In this document: positions 1-13,002 of the stretch, piece by piece
Layout: every line of letters starts with the position of its first letter
Position numbering within the stretch: position 1 is the first letter of the stretch
NCBI GenBank assembly: GCA_963978905.1
Contig: OZ022257.1
Coordinates: forward strand, 15,643,664-15,707,663
Direction: 5' to 3'
Length of the DNA: 64,000 bases
Source: Trichostrongylus colubriformis
Lineage: Eukaryota > Nematoda > Chromadorea > Rhabditida > Trichostrongylidae
Notes under the pieces: generated by a model
Told to the model about the DNA's origin: nothing
Seen by the model: only the letters and a program-made list of their open reading frames with translations
The model's database searches: none
Program-made: the position numbers and the translations under genes

Positions 1-142
1 CACGGCTCGGCTTCGTGTCTTTACGTCTCTGCCTGTGCCACCCTATCTCGCAGGCCGCGTCGCCTCTGCACATCCTCGGTCCCACTCTGCCTCGCTGCAC
101 GTGAACACAGCCACGCCTGCGCAAAGTATGAACGCGGTTTAC
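1..142. mobile_element. GC-rich fold-back MITE, left part cut by window
   Basis: Ends AAAGTATGAACGCGGTTTA, the terminal sequence shared with the copies at 42069-42255, 43731 and 63653-63795. The interior CTCTGCCT, CGTCGCCTCTGC and CTGCCTCGCTGC runs are the reverse complement of those copies. Confidence 0.6.
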
Positions 143-604
143 TGCCTACATTGTGCGAGTCAGTTTCTGAAAAAAAAAAACGCTGGAGATACACTTCCAA
201 GGGTAGAGCTCTTTCGAAATCCTTGACCGAACCTGATGCACAAAATAACCAGATAGGGTAATGGAGAAGAAGGAGAAAAGACTGAGTTGAATTTGGTCGT
301 CTCAATTGAAAAAAACAATTTGCAGCACCCTACAGTACACTTCCACCTCCACCCCCAAATCATCACTGATGCATCGACCCCCAGTCCTTAAGAAAAGCTT
401 AGAAAAAAAGATTGCTGAGGCAGAAAACTTTGTTGAATCAGAGAAGACCACTCTGTTATTAAATCGCCACAGAAATCCAGGCATATTCTTGCATACATGT
501 ATGAAAGGTAAAATATGTATATATTGCTATGAAAGAATAAATATGCATACTACATATATAATCGCTGTAGTCTGCTTCCAAAGTCTTTGGTGACTAGTGG
601 TAGT
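143..604. other. No gene recognised
   Basis: Contains an A11 run near 170 and only short overlapping open frames on both strands, without splice or family signals. Confidence 0.5.
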
Positions 605-695
605 TATAAAATAAGAAACATACGAATTCCCACTGAGATATGATATTTGATTGTTGAAAAAACATGTCATACGAGATCTCATACATAGTGAAGAT
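605..695 (+). repeat. Left copy of ~90-bp direct repeat flanking the unit
   Basis: GAGATATGATATTTGATTGT, later ACGAGATCTCATA and GTGAAGATT, recur in the same order and orientation at 3555-3650. Confidence 0.75.
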
Positions 696-1131
696 TTATT
701 TGGTTGAAGAATAAGTTTCCGCGGATTTTCGTCCTCCGTTTTTCACATTGTTCCTTTCATCTCTCAACAAGGCTTATATATGTTTTCGATAAGGCTTTCT
801 CTGCTCCACAGAACGCTACTACCTTTTTTCGATTCTTTCAATTGCCTTATATTTGTGATGTTTGGAAATGAAGTAAGATGAAGGGAAAAGTTGGTCCTCC
901 CGAAACTCCATCCTCGCCTGTAATCGAGGTCTAAAAATGTATGTGCATATGTGTTCGATGAGCTTTTTCAGCTCTACAAATCGATGCTACTTGTTTTTCG
1001 ATTTCTTTGATTACTAAATATTTACGAGGTTTAGAAATGAAGTAATCAATTAACATTTTGATATTTCCTCTTCTTCGTCTACCATTGAGGTCAGAAAATG
1101 TATGCGCATATAGCTCCCATGTTCCCCTTGT

Positions 1132-1497
1132 GTGATGGAGTCATTTGATGTTGCCTCGCTTTATACAAATGTGCAAAATAAACAAGCTCTGCAGACCTTA
1201 TCTGAAATGTTGGACAGGCATGTTAATGAGATTGTGACTTTTGGTTTGGATAAAGCGCACATAATGACTCTAATTGGAGTTTGTTTACGTTGCAACATCA
1301 TCAAATGGTCAGGGTTGTATAACTCTCAGTTCAGAGGTTTGACCATGGGTCAGCGACTAGCGTCTATACTTGCGATCTGCTTCATGAGCAGAATAGAACA
1401 ACCAGTACTTGGTCGCTTACTTCTGTCGTACTATACCGACGACTGCTTCATAATAACATCAACACAACCCGAAATGGACGAGTCTTTCCGCCATTAA
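1132..1497 (+). pseudogene. Penelope-like reverse transcriptase fragment
   Basis: The 121-residue frame opens with SFDVASLYTNV, the usual motif A neighbourhood of Penelope RTs. It continues with GLTMGQRLASILA (motif B, normally GLAMGSPLSP-like) and SYYTDDCFII (motif C, with YTDD where YVDD is common). The frame stops at 1497. Similarity to the family resumes in another frame by 1547 after about 50 nt, so at least one frameshift separates RT from endonuclease. The copy is therefore presumably dead. Confidence 0.85.
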
Positions 1498-1546
1498 ATA
1501 AGCAGTCGCAATACATTAGGCTTACACGGGAAGTACCAAAATATGG

Positions 1547-2368
1547 GTGGTTACCATATCTCAAGACGCAGTCAAGTTGTCTGGTGGCATTACCAGGGTG
1601 AAGTGGTACCGCAAGCCTAGCTGTAAGAATACCTTGATTCATGCTACGTCAGCTCACCCTGCTGCTGTGAAACGTGCGGTCATTAAGAACATGTTTGCAA
1701 CAGCAACCAGTGTGTGCACTGGCGGTGAGGAACGGCAGGAATCAAAACGTTTAGCTTTGTGCATTGCTGCTAAAAATGGTTATGCGGTACCATCGCACCA
1801 AAGAACGTCACATGCTGGTCAACGACGACAAACGCCACGCCAAGGGAAACTACCTTTATGCATTCCGTTCATTTCTGATAGTGTTAAAGCTGCAATAAAC
1901 CGCAGTATTGTTCGAGCACAGTTACAAAGTGATGTTGCTTCAGTGAATATCCCTAACGACAACATCAAACGACAACTTGTTTGCAACAGACTGTACAGTA
2001 AGCAAAGCATAACGCCAAACTGCATTATTTGTCCTTATGGGAAGCCAGAAGGTTGTGGTAGGGCTTGCGTTATTTATGAGCTTCAATGTAGAACTTGTAA
2101 TAGCACATATATTGGAGAAACGGGAAGGGTACTAACTGTGCGTGGTGTTATAAGCACCCCACTTGGCAAGCATAAAGTTGAGGAGCATAACGGAAGTGAC
2201 TTTGATGTCATGTGCTCTATTTTGGCGAACGAGACGGAAGTTTCGTCACGGAAAGTGTTAGAGTCATTCTGGACTTCTACAAGAAAGCCACGAATGAATA
2301 ACCGGAACGAGTGTCTTTCTATTAGCAATGAACTTCTGCCTTTTGTATCACAGTGCGAGTTACAGTAA
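1547..2368 (+). pseudogene. Penelope-like RT thumb/linker and GIY-YIG endonuclease
   Basis: This 273-residue frame starts in the connection region (VKLSGGITRVKWYRKPSC), typical of what follows the YxDD motif. It ends in a GIY-YIG nuclease: VIYELQCRTCNSTYIGETGR, preceded by a Cys-rich CIICPYGKPEGCGRAC stretch. The expected Arg of the nuclease core may be the R in LTVRG. The segment after it seems shortened before the EEHNGSDFDV block. A later Glu in KVLESFW may be the metal-binding residue; the assignment is by position only. The start codon is internal and has no biological meaning. Confidence 0.82.
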
Positions 2369-2633
2369 AGGCGAAATGCGCGGCAGTAATTTTTGCTGTG
2401 TAAGTAACATTGAGTCAAGTAAGACTCATTCGCCCTTACTGGCACATGTGATTGAGGCGTGAGTTGCTGCTCCGCTGGTGGAATCTTGGGTGAGTCTGTT
2501 TCTTCATTACCGGGTTGTCCGAGAGCCATCTCAAAACGACGCCTTAAACGCTAGAGCGGAGGAGGCGCTTGTTCGGATACTTTGCAAATCATGGGCTTCG
2601 AGCCATTTCATGCCTCTGAAGAAGACGAGAAGG

Positions 2634-2701
2634 TCGAAACATTAGGCCAATAAACATTCCACATCTATCGAAACATTAGGCCAATAAACATTCCACATCT
2701 A
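2634..2701 (+). repeat. 34-bp tandem duplication at Penelope 3' end
   Basis: Two adjacent copies of TCGAAACATTAGGCCAATAA plus 14 nt. Terminal tandem duplications are common in Penelope-like insertions. Confidence 0.85.
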
Positions 2702-3554
2702 ACTTCGTGCTGGCGTATAAGAGAAAAACAACCAACAAGTATGCGCATATGTTTTCGACAGAGCCTTTTCAACTCTACAGAATGGTTACATTTGTTTTTG
2801 ATCGTTTGTTATATTAAAGCTTCAGAAATGGAGTAATTTGTAGGGAAAAATCTGCGTTCTTGGCGCATCGAGATCCGAAAAAGCTGATCTTCTCCACGTC
2901 AAATGAGATTAAATGAGGAAAAAGACCTGGTTGAGCCATCTAAAACATATTATTATTGAGAGGTATCCTGTACGATAAAAGTGTTTGGTAAAATCTCGAT
3001 TTTTTGCGAAAAGTGCGGGTGAGCCTTTCGCGTCCCATTTCGAAGCCTCATGAATAGCAAACTGTGAAAGTTTCCAAAAGACTAGTGGCATCTTGTAAGA
3101 CAGAAAAAGCTCCATAGAATGCATATATGAATATTCCCTTCAATCTCGATGGTAGGCGAGGAGGAGAATATAACGAAAGTGCACACTTTTGGTAAGTGCT
3201 GCATTTGTCTTAAAAACAGTAAAGAGTTGAACGATTTGAATAAAGGGCAGTACCATTTCGTAGAGCTAAAAAGCTTTATCGGAAACTTATGCAAAAAATA
3301 CTTTTTGAACTCGATGGCAAACGAGGAAGATGAAGTGCCGGGAGTGCCAATTTTTACCGTCAGCTTACTTCATTTCCGAACCTCATGAGTATTAGGCAAT
3401 CGAAGAAATCGAAAAACAGATTGTAGCGTTTTGTGGAGCAGAAAAAGCTCCATCGAAGTCATATATATCAGCTTCGTCGAAAGATGAAGGGAACACTGTA
3501 AAAAAAACAGATAACAAAAACCGCAGGAATTTATTCCTCAACGCAATACATAGT

Positions 3555-3650
3555 ATAATATAGTATAAGAAATATGCAAATTTTCGTTGAGATATAATAT
3601 TTGATTGTTGCAAAAAATTATATATACGAGATCTCATAGCGAAGATTCTA
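3555..3650 (+). repeat. Right copy of ~90-bp direct repeat
   Basis: GAGATATAATATTTGATTGT, then ACGAGATCTCATA and GCGAAGATT, matching 605-695 with scattered changes. Confidence 0.75.
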
Positions 3651-3868
3651 CATTCCAATAGAATCATTGCTGGTGTTCTATTGTCGTCGACAATTTCCTG
3701 GCCATCTGCCACACGAAATAATCGGACTTCCGCTGCGGCATCTGGCTGATGAATCGGTCTTCTTTACATTCATCATCCATACATATATGATCATGCCTAT
3801 GGCACAAAATATGTCAGCACCCATAATTGAACGTTGTAGCCTAGACGGCAACATTTTTGGTTGTCTGG

Positions 3869-3907
3869 TATTTTTGTTAGCCACTTATTTGTCAATAAAA
3901 ATGTTAG
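3869..3907 (+). repeat. Direct repeat, first copy
   Basis: TTTTTGTTAGCCACTTATTT and the following GTCAATAAAAATGTT recur almost unchanged at 4275-4312, 405 bp downstream. Confidence 0.8.
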
Positions 3908-4130
3908 TATTGTGCTGTCACAGTGTATTATCACAGTACCACGTAAGTCGGTAATATACACTGTATATTACATAACAAAACTGCCACATTCCAGGCCTGA
4001 CGAAGGTGCTAAGCACCGAAATATTGCAAAATATTTTGGAAAACTTTTGAGACTTTGCAGCCTTTTGAGTTTTTCGGAATAAATTTTTGGAGTCTCATCT
4101 TATTGTAACACATTCCAATAAAAATGTTGT

Positions 4131-4280
4131 TTTGTTCATTCAATCAACCTGCTTCATTTCATCAAACAAAAGTCAACGCTTTCAGTGCACCATTGGTTAC
4201 CAATGGCGTTTCTTTTGCTTACATTCTCTTTTATATGCCATGTATTATCTATGATCCGCCTTTTTTCGAAGATGTATTTT
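4131..4280 (+). repeat. Fragment of the 5041-5771 fold-back element
   Basis: CAATCAACCTGCTTCATTTC onward matches 5203-5335 in direct orientation at high identity for about 130 bp. It is followed by the second copy (4275-4312) of the 3869 direct repeat. Confidence 0.8.
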
Positions 4281-4312
4281 TGTTAGCCACTTATTTGTCA
4301 ATAAAAATGTTG

Positions 4313-5040
4313 TTTTGTTCATTGAATTTAACGAATTTTAAAATGAATTTGAACCACAAAATAAATGGCTACCGGCGACGAGCATCATGTAGGAGTAAGC
4401 TTAAGCGATTTAAGACTACCATCCCACCAACAATGTGCTAATATGACCTTCCGACAAGTAGAGGTGCCCAGCGCAAAAGCGCGGCTCTATTACTCTCAAT
4501 ACCACCCCTTCTTTCTTCAACTGAATTGCTACTCCCTCCTCTCCCCACTGAGAATTTTTCCAAATTTTCAAACGTTTATTCTGGTGACAGGCTATGGCAG
4601 CATTCTACTGCTAAGTTTTTGTTTCTTGTTTTCTATAAATGCATACGAAATACAAAAAAAACTTTAGGGAATGGAATAAGGCAAAAGCAAACGCTACAAC
4701 GAAGATCGACTTGTTTGTCTGCCAAATGACCAAAGCATCCATTTGGATATTTGGACGTCGGCAATCAAGTACCAATTAGAGATTTTCGTCAGTCACGCAT
4801 GCTCATGCTGGCGATAATCTTCGGAAACCGTTGGAAGTTGTGATGACTGACACTACTATCAATGAACAGCGCAGAAAGTACTTTATATAAGCACATGCAT
4901 TAGGAAAATTGAAGGTAAATTGTAGGAAAAGTTTCTTATAATTTTGGTAATATAGGTGGGTGGACGGATTCGATTTTTAGGGCATTATAAGCTTGCTAGC
5001 TACACCGCTCATAACTGCCTCGATTTAATGCTCCCGGAAG
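4313..5040. other. No gene recognised
   Basis: Short overlapping frames only; no splice-consistent exon or known family seen. Confidence 0.5.
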
Positions 5041-5771
5041 TGTGTGTATCCTCACGTCAGGAATTCGCGCGGTAGCGTACGGCGTGCGGCATTTGAGTAC
5101 AAGATGGCTGGACTCGATAGGAGTTGCGTGTAACTGTAAGAAGGGCGGTAACCGAGTCCTACGTCTATTTTTGTTGATTTAACCGCTGACTTGAATTCGC
5201 TATCAATCAACCTGCTTCATTTCATTAATAAAAGTCAACGCTTTCAGTGCACCATTGGTTACTAATGGCATTTCTTTTGCTTACATTCTCTTTCCTATGC
5301 CATGTATTATCTATGATCCGCCGTTTTTCGATGTCATAAGTTTTTCACTTATTCCTCTCTTTATTTTTTCTTTATATCAATCAAATTCAACATCCTAGCA
5401 CTCTCACTCAACACGACAGTGAATACGTATCAAATAAGGAAAGCTAGAAAAATTGTGCCATTTAGAAACTGATTTTTTTAAAGCTTCCTTCATTGAGTAT
5501 GACGCAGATAAAGATAAGACATAAAACAGGAAATAGGATGAAACGCATACGAAACGCTTTCAGCGGCCAATGATGAAATGAAAACATCAAGTGCTGTCTG
5601 AAGTGGAACCAGGCTACATAATCTCAATTCAGCGACGGAATGGATAAAAGTAGGCAAAAAGCACGGTCACCGATCTTCTTACGCAATTACGCGCAACTCC
5701 CACTGAATCCAGCCGACTCGCGCGCAAATATCGCGCGCCGCCACACGGAATTCTGACTTAAGGTTACACAC
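5041..5771. mobile_element. Long-TIR fold-back transposon, copy 1
   Basis: The left end TGTGTATCCTCACGTCAGGA faces the right end, which in reverse complement reads GTGTGTAACCTTAAGTCAGA. Pairing continues for more than 150 bp (GCTGGACTCGATAGGAGTTG against GCTGGATTCAGTGGGAGTTG). No transposase frame, so non-autonomous. A relative is at 40984-41757. Confidence 0.75.
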
Positions 5772-8700
5772 CCTGGATCGCATTGTAGGAAAGAGATCTA
5801 CAATGCTTGCCCGCTATATTCGGATGAGATATAACGTAATATCTCTAATTCATGAGTTACTTAATTCACTAAACAATCTCAGCAAAAAAGTGGAAGGAGA
5901 GCAGAAAAATCGGTCAGCCTCTACACGGAACAGAAATACAAATTTGGATGAAATCATAGACATTCTACTATTAATAACTGAGGAAGCAGAAAAGAGGAAA
6001 TTAGGTGGCGAATACATAATTTCTGTAGTGAATTAATCCATTGGAGTTCACACAACGACTCAAAGAAGAGGCGATGGGTTTCTTGTGGAAAACTCAAAAT
6101 TCAGGACAGGATCAGGATAAATAATTTGTAATGAACACAGGTTTCTGTTGAGCACCACATTGAAGGAGCCAGAATAAATTCCTGATATTTTGCCAACGGA
6201 ATGACATATATGATAGATGATATGATGATGATATAGGTGTTAGATATTTAGAACAGGAAAGGAACAAAAGGTTCTGCAGAAAAGCGGCGACAAAAAAAAA
6301 TTAAAAGAAAAAACCAAAGATTTCAGCCAGTATAACCTATGTCTCCACAAATCCCTAACTTTGAAATTGGGTTCAGTCATTGGTATAGATTCATTTCAAA
6401 GATGGGTTAAGGAATCCTAGCCATCGGAGAAAGAGAAAACGTGCAAAGAACCTGAGCCGCTGGCATGTGATGCCATGTAAAGCTATTTTAGACGCTTCAC
6501 CAGTTATTATCTGTGTCATCGTATCACCTATCAGTTGTGCAATATTCAGAAATAACGAAATCTCGCAATAGATGATGTTAGTAACGAATATATATAAAAA
6601 ACTTTAAAAATAATGTTGTGGATACTGTACATTAGTATATGAGTAGGTCAGTGGTATATGAGAAGCCGTTGTGCAACTGAGTAGATAATGGGCCACATTT
6701 CTGGCCTTTGGCCTTTCTGCCTGCAATTTCCTTGCAATAAGTGATTCCTAGAAACCGGCGTGTGGTTCCCATGAGCCTATATAAAAATGGGTTCTAGAGC
6801 TTCATTTGAAAAGATATTGAGCGAATTTCTTTGAACTGCTGGAAATCGTGAAAGGCGCCATGCCTCCAACTTCTACTTCAAAGCAGGCTTTCACTGGAAT
6901 ATGCATTTGACCCATACAGAGTTGCGGTGCACCAATGGTACTTGGAAAGATTGATGAGCACTTTCTGCATTTTCACCGGGCTTTAGCTCAGAGAACTCAT
7001 TTTCATTTCTGTTCAAATCCATAAGTGCGGCTGAAATCTCTATGAACCATATGGAACCGTTCCAGGTTTCGAAAGAAAAAGGACAGCTGTTAGATATTTG
7101 TCGAAATCTGGATAACCCCTTTGCTACTGCTTGATAAACCTGATCACTGACATTCAGATCTCTGCCAGCGGACAGTTGCTCACTTCAACCTAGACCTTGA
7201 GGAAGGGTTTTCCCTTTCATGAGATTGTGAAATGAGACCTAACCTGGCGATCGCGTATCAAAGCTGATGACGCTCATGAAAACTAGAGTTGCAAAAGCTC
7301 CAAAGCGAGTTAGGAAGGGTCAAAAGTTGCTTGCGACGACTTATCGACCAGGTACTTTGATAGAACGAGGCTAACGGTATGTCTAGCAACGGTCGCCGTG
7401 TCTTGATGGTAGTGTACTTTCTCTGGGAGGGTGGATAGGCTTCTTCGATTGGACCTACTGGTGGTAGTGCCGAACAAGCTACAATAAGTCACTGCAAGCA
7501 AATATTGACCCCTCCTAACACCCATCGGAATGGTATCCTGCAGTTTTTGTTTCATGCCTGTAATCAGCATTCGAGGCCCGATCGATGCTGAGGCACCTAG
7601 ATCTCATTTTAAAGTTCCATGAGTTAAGTTCCTTTATTAATTGAAGATAAAGGATTGTTCAACTCAGAATAACCCAAAAGAACAACAAAGCAACCGAAAA
7701 AATCGCACTTTGTGCGCACCCCTATGTGCACATGGATATAATTAAAAACGATATCCTTAGGTGCCGTTGAAAAATGTCAATGGAAAATGTCAGTGGGATC
7801 TCACGGTTGTGACGACACTGATCAGCCGCAAATGAGGATGTACGGCATTAATGTGTTTAAAGTGTTCAAATCCGTAAACATCAAATTAAGCGATGAAAAA
7901 CGAATGGAAGATTGAAAGACAAACAGGGTGATTGCATCCAACGCGAAACGGATAAGTATCGTGTGAGGTGGAGTTTCGGAAAGTACTTATCGAACACGGA
8001 AGTCGGTATGAGAGGATGGTTTGTAGCTGCATGCGTATCATGCAGATCATACATGCATGTTTGAACCACCGTAGTAGGAAACTTTGGAAGGATATGAAAT
8101 ACGAAAAAAGGGGCTAACTTAAGTAGTGAAAAAGTAGACATAGATGAGATGACCAAAAATTAAGAGAAGAAAAATTTGGGCACTCCTTCTCCCCTTTTTT
8201 ACTTCCTGATAGGCAGTCGGCGAGGTCACTGAGCTGGCTTTGCCCCACCCTCCACTGCTACTCCGTCATCATCTTTCAGCCACTCACTCCAAGGAAATTC
8301 ATTCAGGTCATGCAGCATTAGAAGTCTAAGACACGACTTTCAGAATTATTTTGCTACAAATCATCTTTTCGATAGTCTTCTCATCATTCAAATGAACAGA
8401 GTGTGTGCCGTTAGGTCTAAAAATCGCGTTGCGTAGTCGCACTAGCGGCGCCATCAATACGACTTGCTATACTATTGCAATGTTTGGAGAAACGTTTGGG
8501 TTCTTTTCTGCTTCCATAAATTGTTGCCACGGGATACTGGACACAAACGTTCCCGACCCTAGTTCGATAGTTCAAGATTCGGAACCGTACTAGTGCTTAA
8601 TATAACCCAAGTAACTCTGCTGTGTTTCTTGTAGAATGATTGGTTTTTTGTAGGTTTGATTCCCAGCTGGGGCTGAATCTCATGTTTATCCGCAAGCCCT

Positions 8701-11700
8701 GCCATATTGGATTCCTTTGTTCAGCACAAAAAGGAAATTCTAAAATGATTCCGTCAATTTATAAAACCGTACGGAAAAGTCAAAGGGTCTCCACTCAGCA
8801 GAAGTCTCAAGCGCATGCTAAAAACATTCTAAAATGAGCCCAAATGCAAAACTTCGGAGCCTGAGGAAGGGGACTTGAAGACTGCTGGAAAAACGGGTGA
8901 GAAGATTGAGTTTATAATCATTACTGTAGGAACTATCAATGGAAGAGATTGGATTTCGAAAAAGATGGATTTCGCTTTGAAGAAAACAGAAAAAAAGTAG
9001 GACATACTTGCATATACCAGCGGTGTTGGTGGTTTCGCCTTGACGATTTTTAGAAAATTTATCGCACAACTACATCTGCCTCCGACTCAATGCACGACAA
9101 TTCAACTAGAAGGCGAACATATAAAATGACATAAACCAACCAAAAGTCATTCAAATTGGTTGGTAGTTGGTGGTTGATGTACAGTTCTCGGGATCTTAGC
9201 ATTTTTTTACATTTGGTCTGATTTGTTTGAAGACTTTTGAGAAAACTTCAAATAAAGTGGCTGTGACGAGCCCATGATGACCTAAATTTCAAATTCTTTG
9301 AAAATTTTTCTTAAGCTATCTGAAAGTATGAGTGCAATGTGATGGAAGTTCGCGATTTTATGCTGCTCAATGCACAAAACACGAAAGAAAAAGTGGTTGA
9401 GAGAAAGCCGCTGTCAAAAGCGGTTAGTAGAAGTGGACATCCAAATTACCCACTACTTCCCTCTTCCAACCTCCTATTCCTTCCCAGTTCCCGGAAAAAA
9501 AAAAACGAAAATAAAGGTAAAAGAGTTGACTGCTGGGCATTGACCAGACTTTTTAAGCTGTATAAGCCATATTGGGCTTCAGTTGCAGCTACTGCTAAAT
9601 ACTATTTGCTGCGTACAATATTCTGCAGAGGATAGGTGTTATTTTAATCTGTATCATTTTTATTTTTTTCATATATAATATTAATATTCTTGATAGCTTC
9701 TATTTTCTTCACTGAGCCTGATACAAAACAGAGAGGAATCCTTGACGGAGAGATTGTAAGAATAGCTTTGGTGAAACTCTTCCGGCATTCCACTTCATAG
9801 GTGCAGCATGGGCGCCACTTGTTGGTGCCCAATCTTCGGTAGTAGCGCTTAACAAGGAATGTGGGAGTTCGTAGAAAGAAAAATAAAGAAAATTATCATA
9901 AAATTATCATAATTATTATAGGTATGTAAGAGTGCAAACTGATGTTGAAGTTATCGTTTTGTGCAGCACAATAAACTGAAATTGTCGCAAATCGTTATGA
10001 GACGGTGGTTGATCCTGGAGAATCCATGAAGGACCTCAGAGTTTGCAGCCACTGTAAAATCTTCAAATGGAACATAAGTTTCATAAAACTATACTACAAT
10101 TGAAATGAAATCATTCTGGATTGGTAATATTTCTGCAGCCTACTATCAAAATTGGTCCTCAGGAATTGTGACGTAAACAATATTAGTTCCAAAAACGAAA
10201 CGTTGAGTATTGTTCAGTTTTCAGTTCAAAGAGACAGGGAAAGCAAAAAGGCCACTGCTTGACAGGCTAATCAAAAAAAGGAGCAGCCGGAGTTCGCTAA
10301 TGGACGTAGAACTAGGGTGATGAACTTTTTCCATAATTTTGCAAGGGATCAGGCTAAAAAACACAATTTGCACACTCGACGCCTGCGGGTGACGTTTTCG
10401 TGTGCAGCGAGATAAGGGCCCAAATTGGTCGTTTCTGAAGTGTTTTCCGACTCAGCGATACCACAAGTATCCTTGAATTCAAGTCACTTACTTTCAGCAA
10501 CTGAATGTATGCTTAAAATGAAGCCATTTTAGCAGGAGTGGAAGTGGTATTGGGGATGCTCCTACAATACGCTCGAGCCGATACCCTTAAAAGAGTTGAA
10601 GTGCCTTCGGAATCGGGTAAAAACTGAAACACTGAAGCGTTGCGCTAGGTCGTCCAGCAAGAATCGTGCGTTGCTCATAATACACTCTGAAATTACCGGA
10701 AAGGGAGGGAAGCATACGCCCGCATCCGGCCTGCATCGCACGTATCAGGATTCCAAAGGTGTTAGAAGGTTGTTTGTGTGGCGACCGCGAATTTCTGCAG
10801 AAACTGTTATTGAAATTGTCAAAGAAAGTGGCACTTCTCTTTACTTTGTATGAAACGCTTTGCCCGTGTGTCTGTATATCTGAATGTATAGACGGCCAAG
10901 GTCCAGGCTCCAGGCTATCTTGCACATGTTTTTAGTGACGTTTCCGTTCATTTGCCACAAAATCAAGAATTACATGAAAAACAAATGAAATGGATATGAG
11001 GAGAAGTTTGGGATCGATAGGGCATGGAACAAAAAGAAAGGAGCACACATTAACTATACTAAGCCCCACCCGCGATGGGCGGTACGGACACTAAAACGCT
11101 CGGTATCAACACCTTGTTAACACGGTTCTAGAATGACCCAAACGTAGAGAAAAGATGGGTTGAGGTAAAGCATGCCCTTTTTCAGGAGACATGAAATAGG
11201 TCCGGTCACAGTGGACGGCGCGTGCCCTGAGTGGGAGGTGCCTAAGTAAAAAGCTCGGTAAATAACTAAAACAAAATAATTCGGTTTTAACGCAGGCTAG
11301 AAACTAGGAAAAAATCCCCGTAGATACCGACGTCCAGGCTATATTGAACATATTTCTAGTGAACGGAGACCCGCACATAATGGGCGGACCATGCAATTAA
11401 TCAGGAGGTGGTTGTCAGTGCAATAAGTGGAGTTTATTTCTAGAATGGCCTAAAAATCGACGGACAGGTGGAAGTGGTCAGTTGTAGCTAGAGCTATGAA
11501 AGTAAAATAAAATCAGCGTTGAGCGGAGCTTGAACCAAAACGAGTCAAAGGACAGGGAAAAAGATAAATGAAATTGGGAGATACTCTTACGAGGAACGGC
11601 CTGAAAAGAGGTGGGTGGAGCCAACATCGAAAGCGCAGCACTTTTCGAGCTAATGTTGTCACTGGGAACGTCCTACCATATACATATAAGAGGTAGGTGC

Positions 11701-13002
11701 GGATTATTGGACCCCACCAACAAGTGAACACAAAAGACAAAGGATGTTCACAGTTTATGACCATCGAATGAAACTATCGGTTTTCGTGTAGAGGACCGGA
11801 AATGGGTCATGGAACATTCCACGGGTAGGTAATGCTGGAAAGACGAAAATTTCGTAAAACCATGTTTCAGAAAGCTGAAGATGACAAGCGGTGATCTTCT
11901 CTTTTAATGGTGGAGGGTATCGAGTAAAGTTTGAAGAAAAACGCGATTTCTATCAACCTCTTGACACCCATCGTGTGATGCGCGCAGTAAATGTACGCCA
12001 TCCAACTAGTTAGTAAATAATGAAGGCAACTAGTGCGTTGTACAATGTTTCAATCACTCCTTTCCTCTTTTTTCCATAGCTTTCCTTTGTTTTCGTACAA
12101 AGTGTAAGTATGCATTCGATGCAACTTAGTAGTTTTTTATTCATTTAGACATTCAACATTTTCAATTATTCCACATTTTTGAGACTTAGAAATGGAACAC
12201 CCAGGATGCAGAAAAGTGCACTTTCCGCACCTGCTCTTTTTCGCATGCAACCGAGGTTTTATCAAACACTTTTGGTACACTGGAAAACCTCAATTGTAAA
12301 AACGAATTGATTAGTGGCTAAGAATTCCTCTCACGACATACATATTATTCTTCGGCATAGAGCAGTAAAGATCAAATTTTTAGGCCTGTTATAAAAGAAG
12401 GAGAGATTTCAAAGCTGAGTATTTGATTAAATACGGATTGTTGCAAAGCAAAGTTGATTGTAGCAAAAAAAATTCTTTGGAATAATTGCATCTGTACATG
12501 CACTGTAGAGAAAAACAAAGAGCGCGTCGTGAAAAAAAAAGAGGTTGAAAAGAACTGAATGGACTTATGAATGAACTTGTACAAGCCAATATGTAAAAAA
12601 TTTGAGACAAAGGAAGACAATTCCAAAAGCTGATGATATCACGAGCAAACGAGGATTCTGAGGGTTGATTTGAAAACAGTAGAGTGAACACAATATTCAA
12701 AACTTTGCATAGGATCACATCTACAAAGAAATCGTATGTTCCACTCTTGCTCTCTAAACGAAAACTACCGTACTCATTCTAATTCTATCATTCAGGCAGA
12801 TATTTTTTCGCTTTTACTCGGAACTATCGGATACTATTTCGTATTATAGTACGTTGACACGACCTTTGTGAAGAACTGCCGTGGTGAAGTGTAAAGGTAA
12901 ACATATTTCCATCAACACCACATCTCCAGCGTAAGTCCGCACAGCACTTCTGAAGATTCCATAAATACTTTTGTTTTTCATTTATTTTACTGAAGCATAT
13001 TA
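5772..13002. other. 7.2 kb without recognised genes or repeats
   Basis: I looked for splice-bounded frames and family motifs on both strands. There are only short conflicting frames, for example 5803-6036 (+), 7310-7570 (-), 10587-10925 (-) against 10596-10853 (+), and 12389-12718 (-). A G-rich, loosely repetitive stretch at 11040-11500 has no clear unit. Confidence 0.45.

Larger units (their letters stand above)
1110..2702 (+). mobile_element. Penelope-like retroelement, 5'-truncated and frameshifted
   Basis: Two open pieces in different frames make up one decayed element. The first carries reverse transcriptase motifs, the second the linker and a GIY-YIG endonuclease. This domain order defines endonuclease-bearing Penelope-like elements, including nematode lineages. 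The N-terminal half of the RT is missing. A 34-bp unit is duplicated in tandem at the 3' end (2634-2701). A second decayed copy lies at 44130-45190 and aligns through the endonuclease and the 3' untranslated region. Confidence 0.85.
701..3545. mobile_element. Large fold-back unit holding the Penelope copy
   Basis: The left end reads TGGTTGAAGAATAAGTTTCC. The right end, reverse-complemented, reads CGTTGAGGAATAAATTCCTG, and similarity continues inward through a GAAATGAAGTAA-type block. The same ends and interior are seen at 34272-35803. The Penelope copy sits between the arms. I infer insertion of the retroelement into an older fold-back element. Confidence 0.6.
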
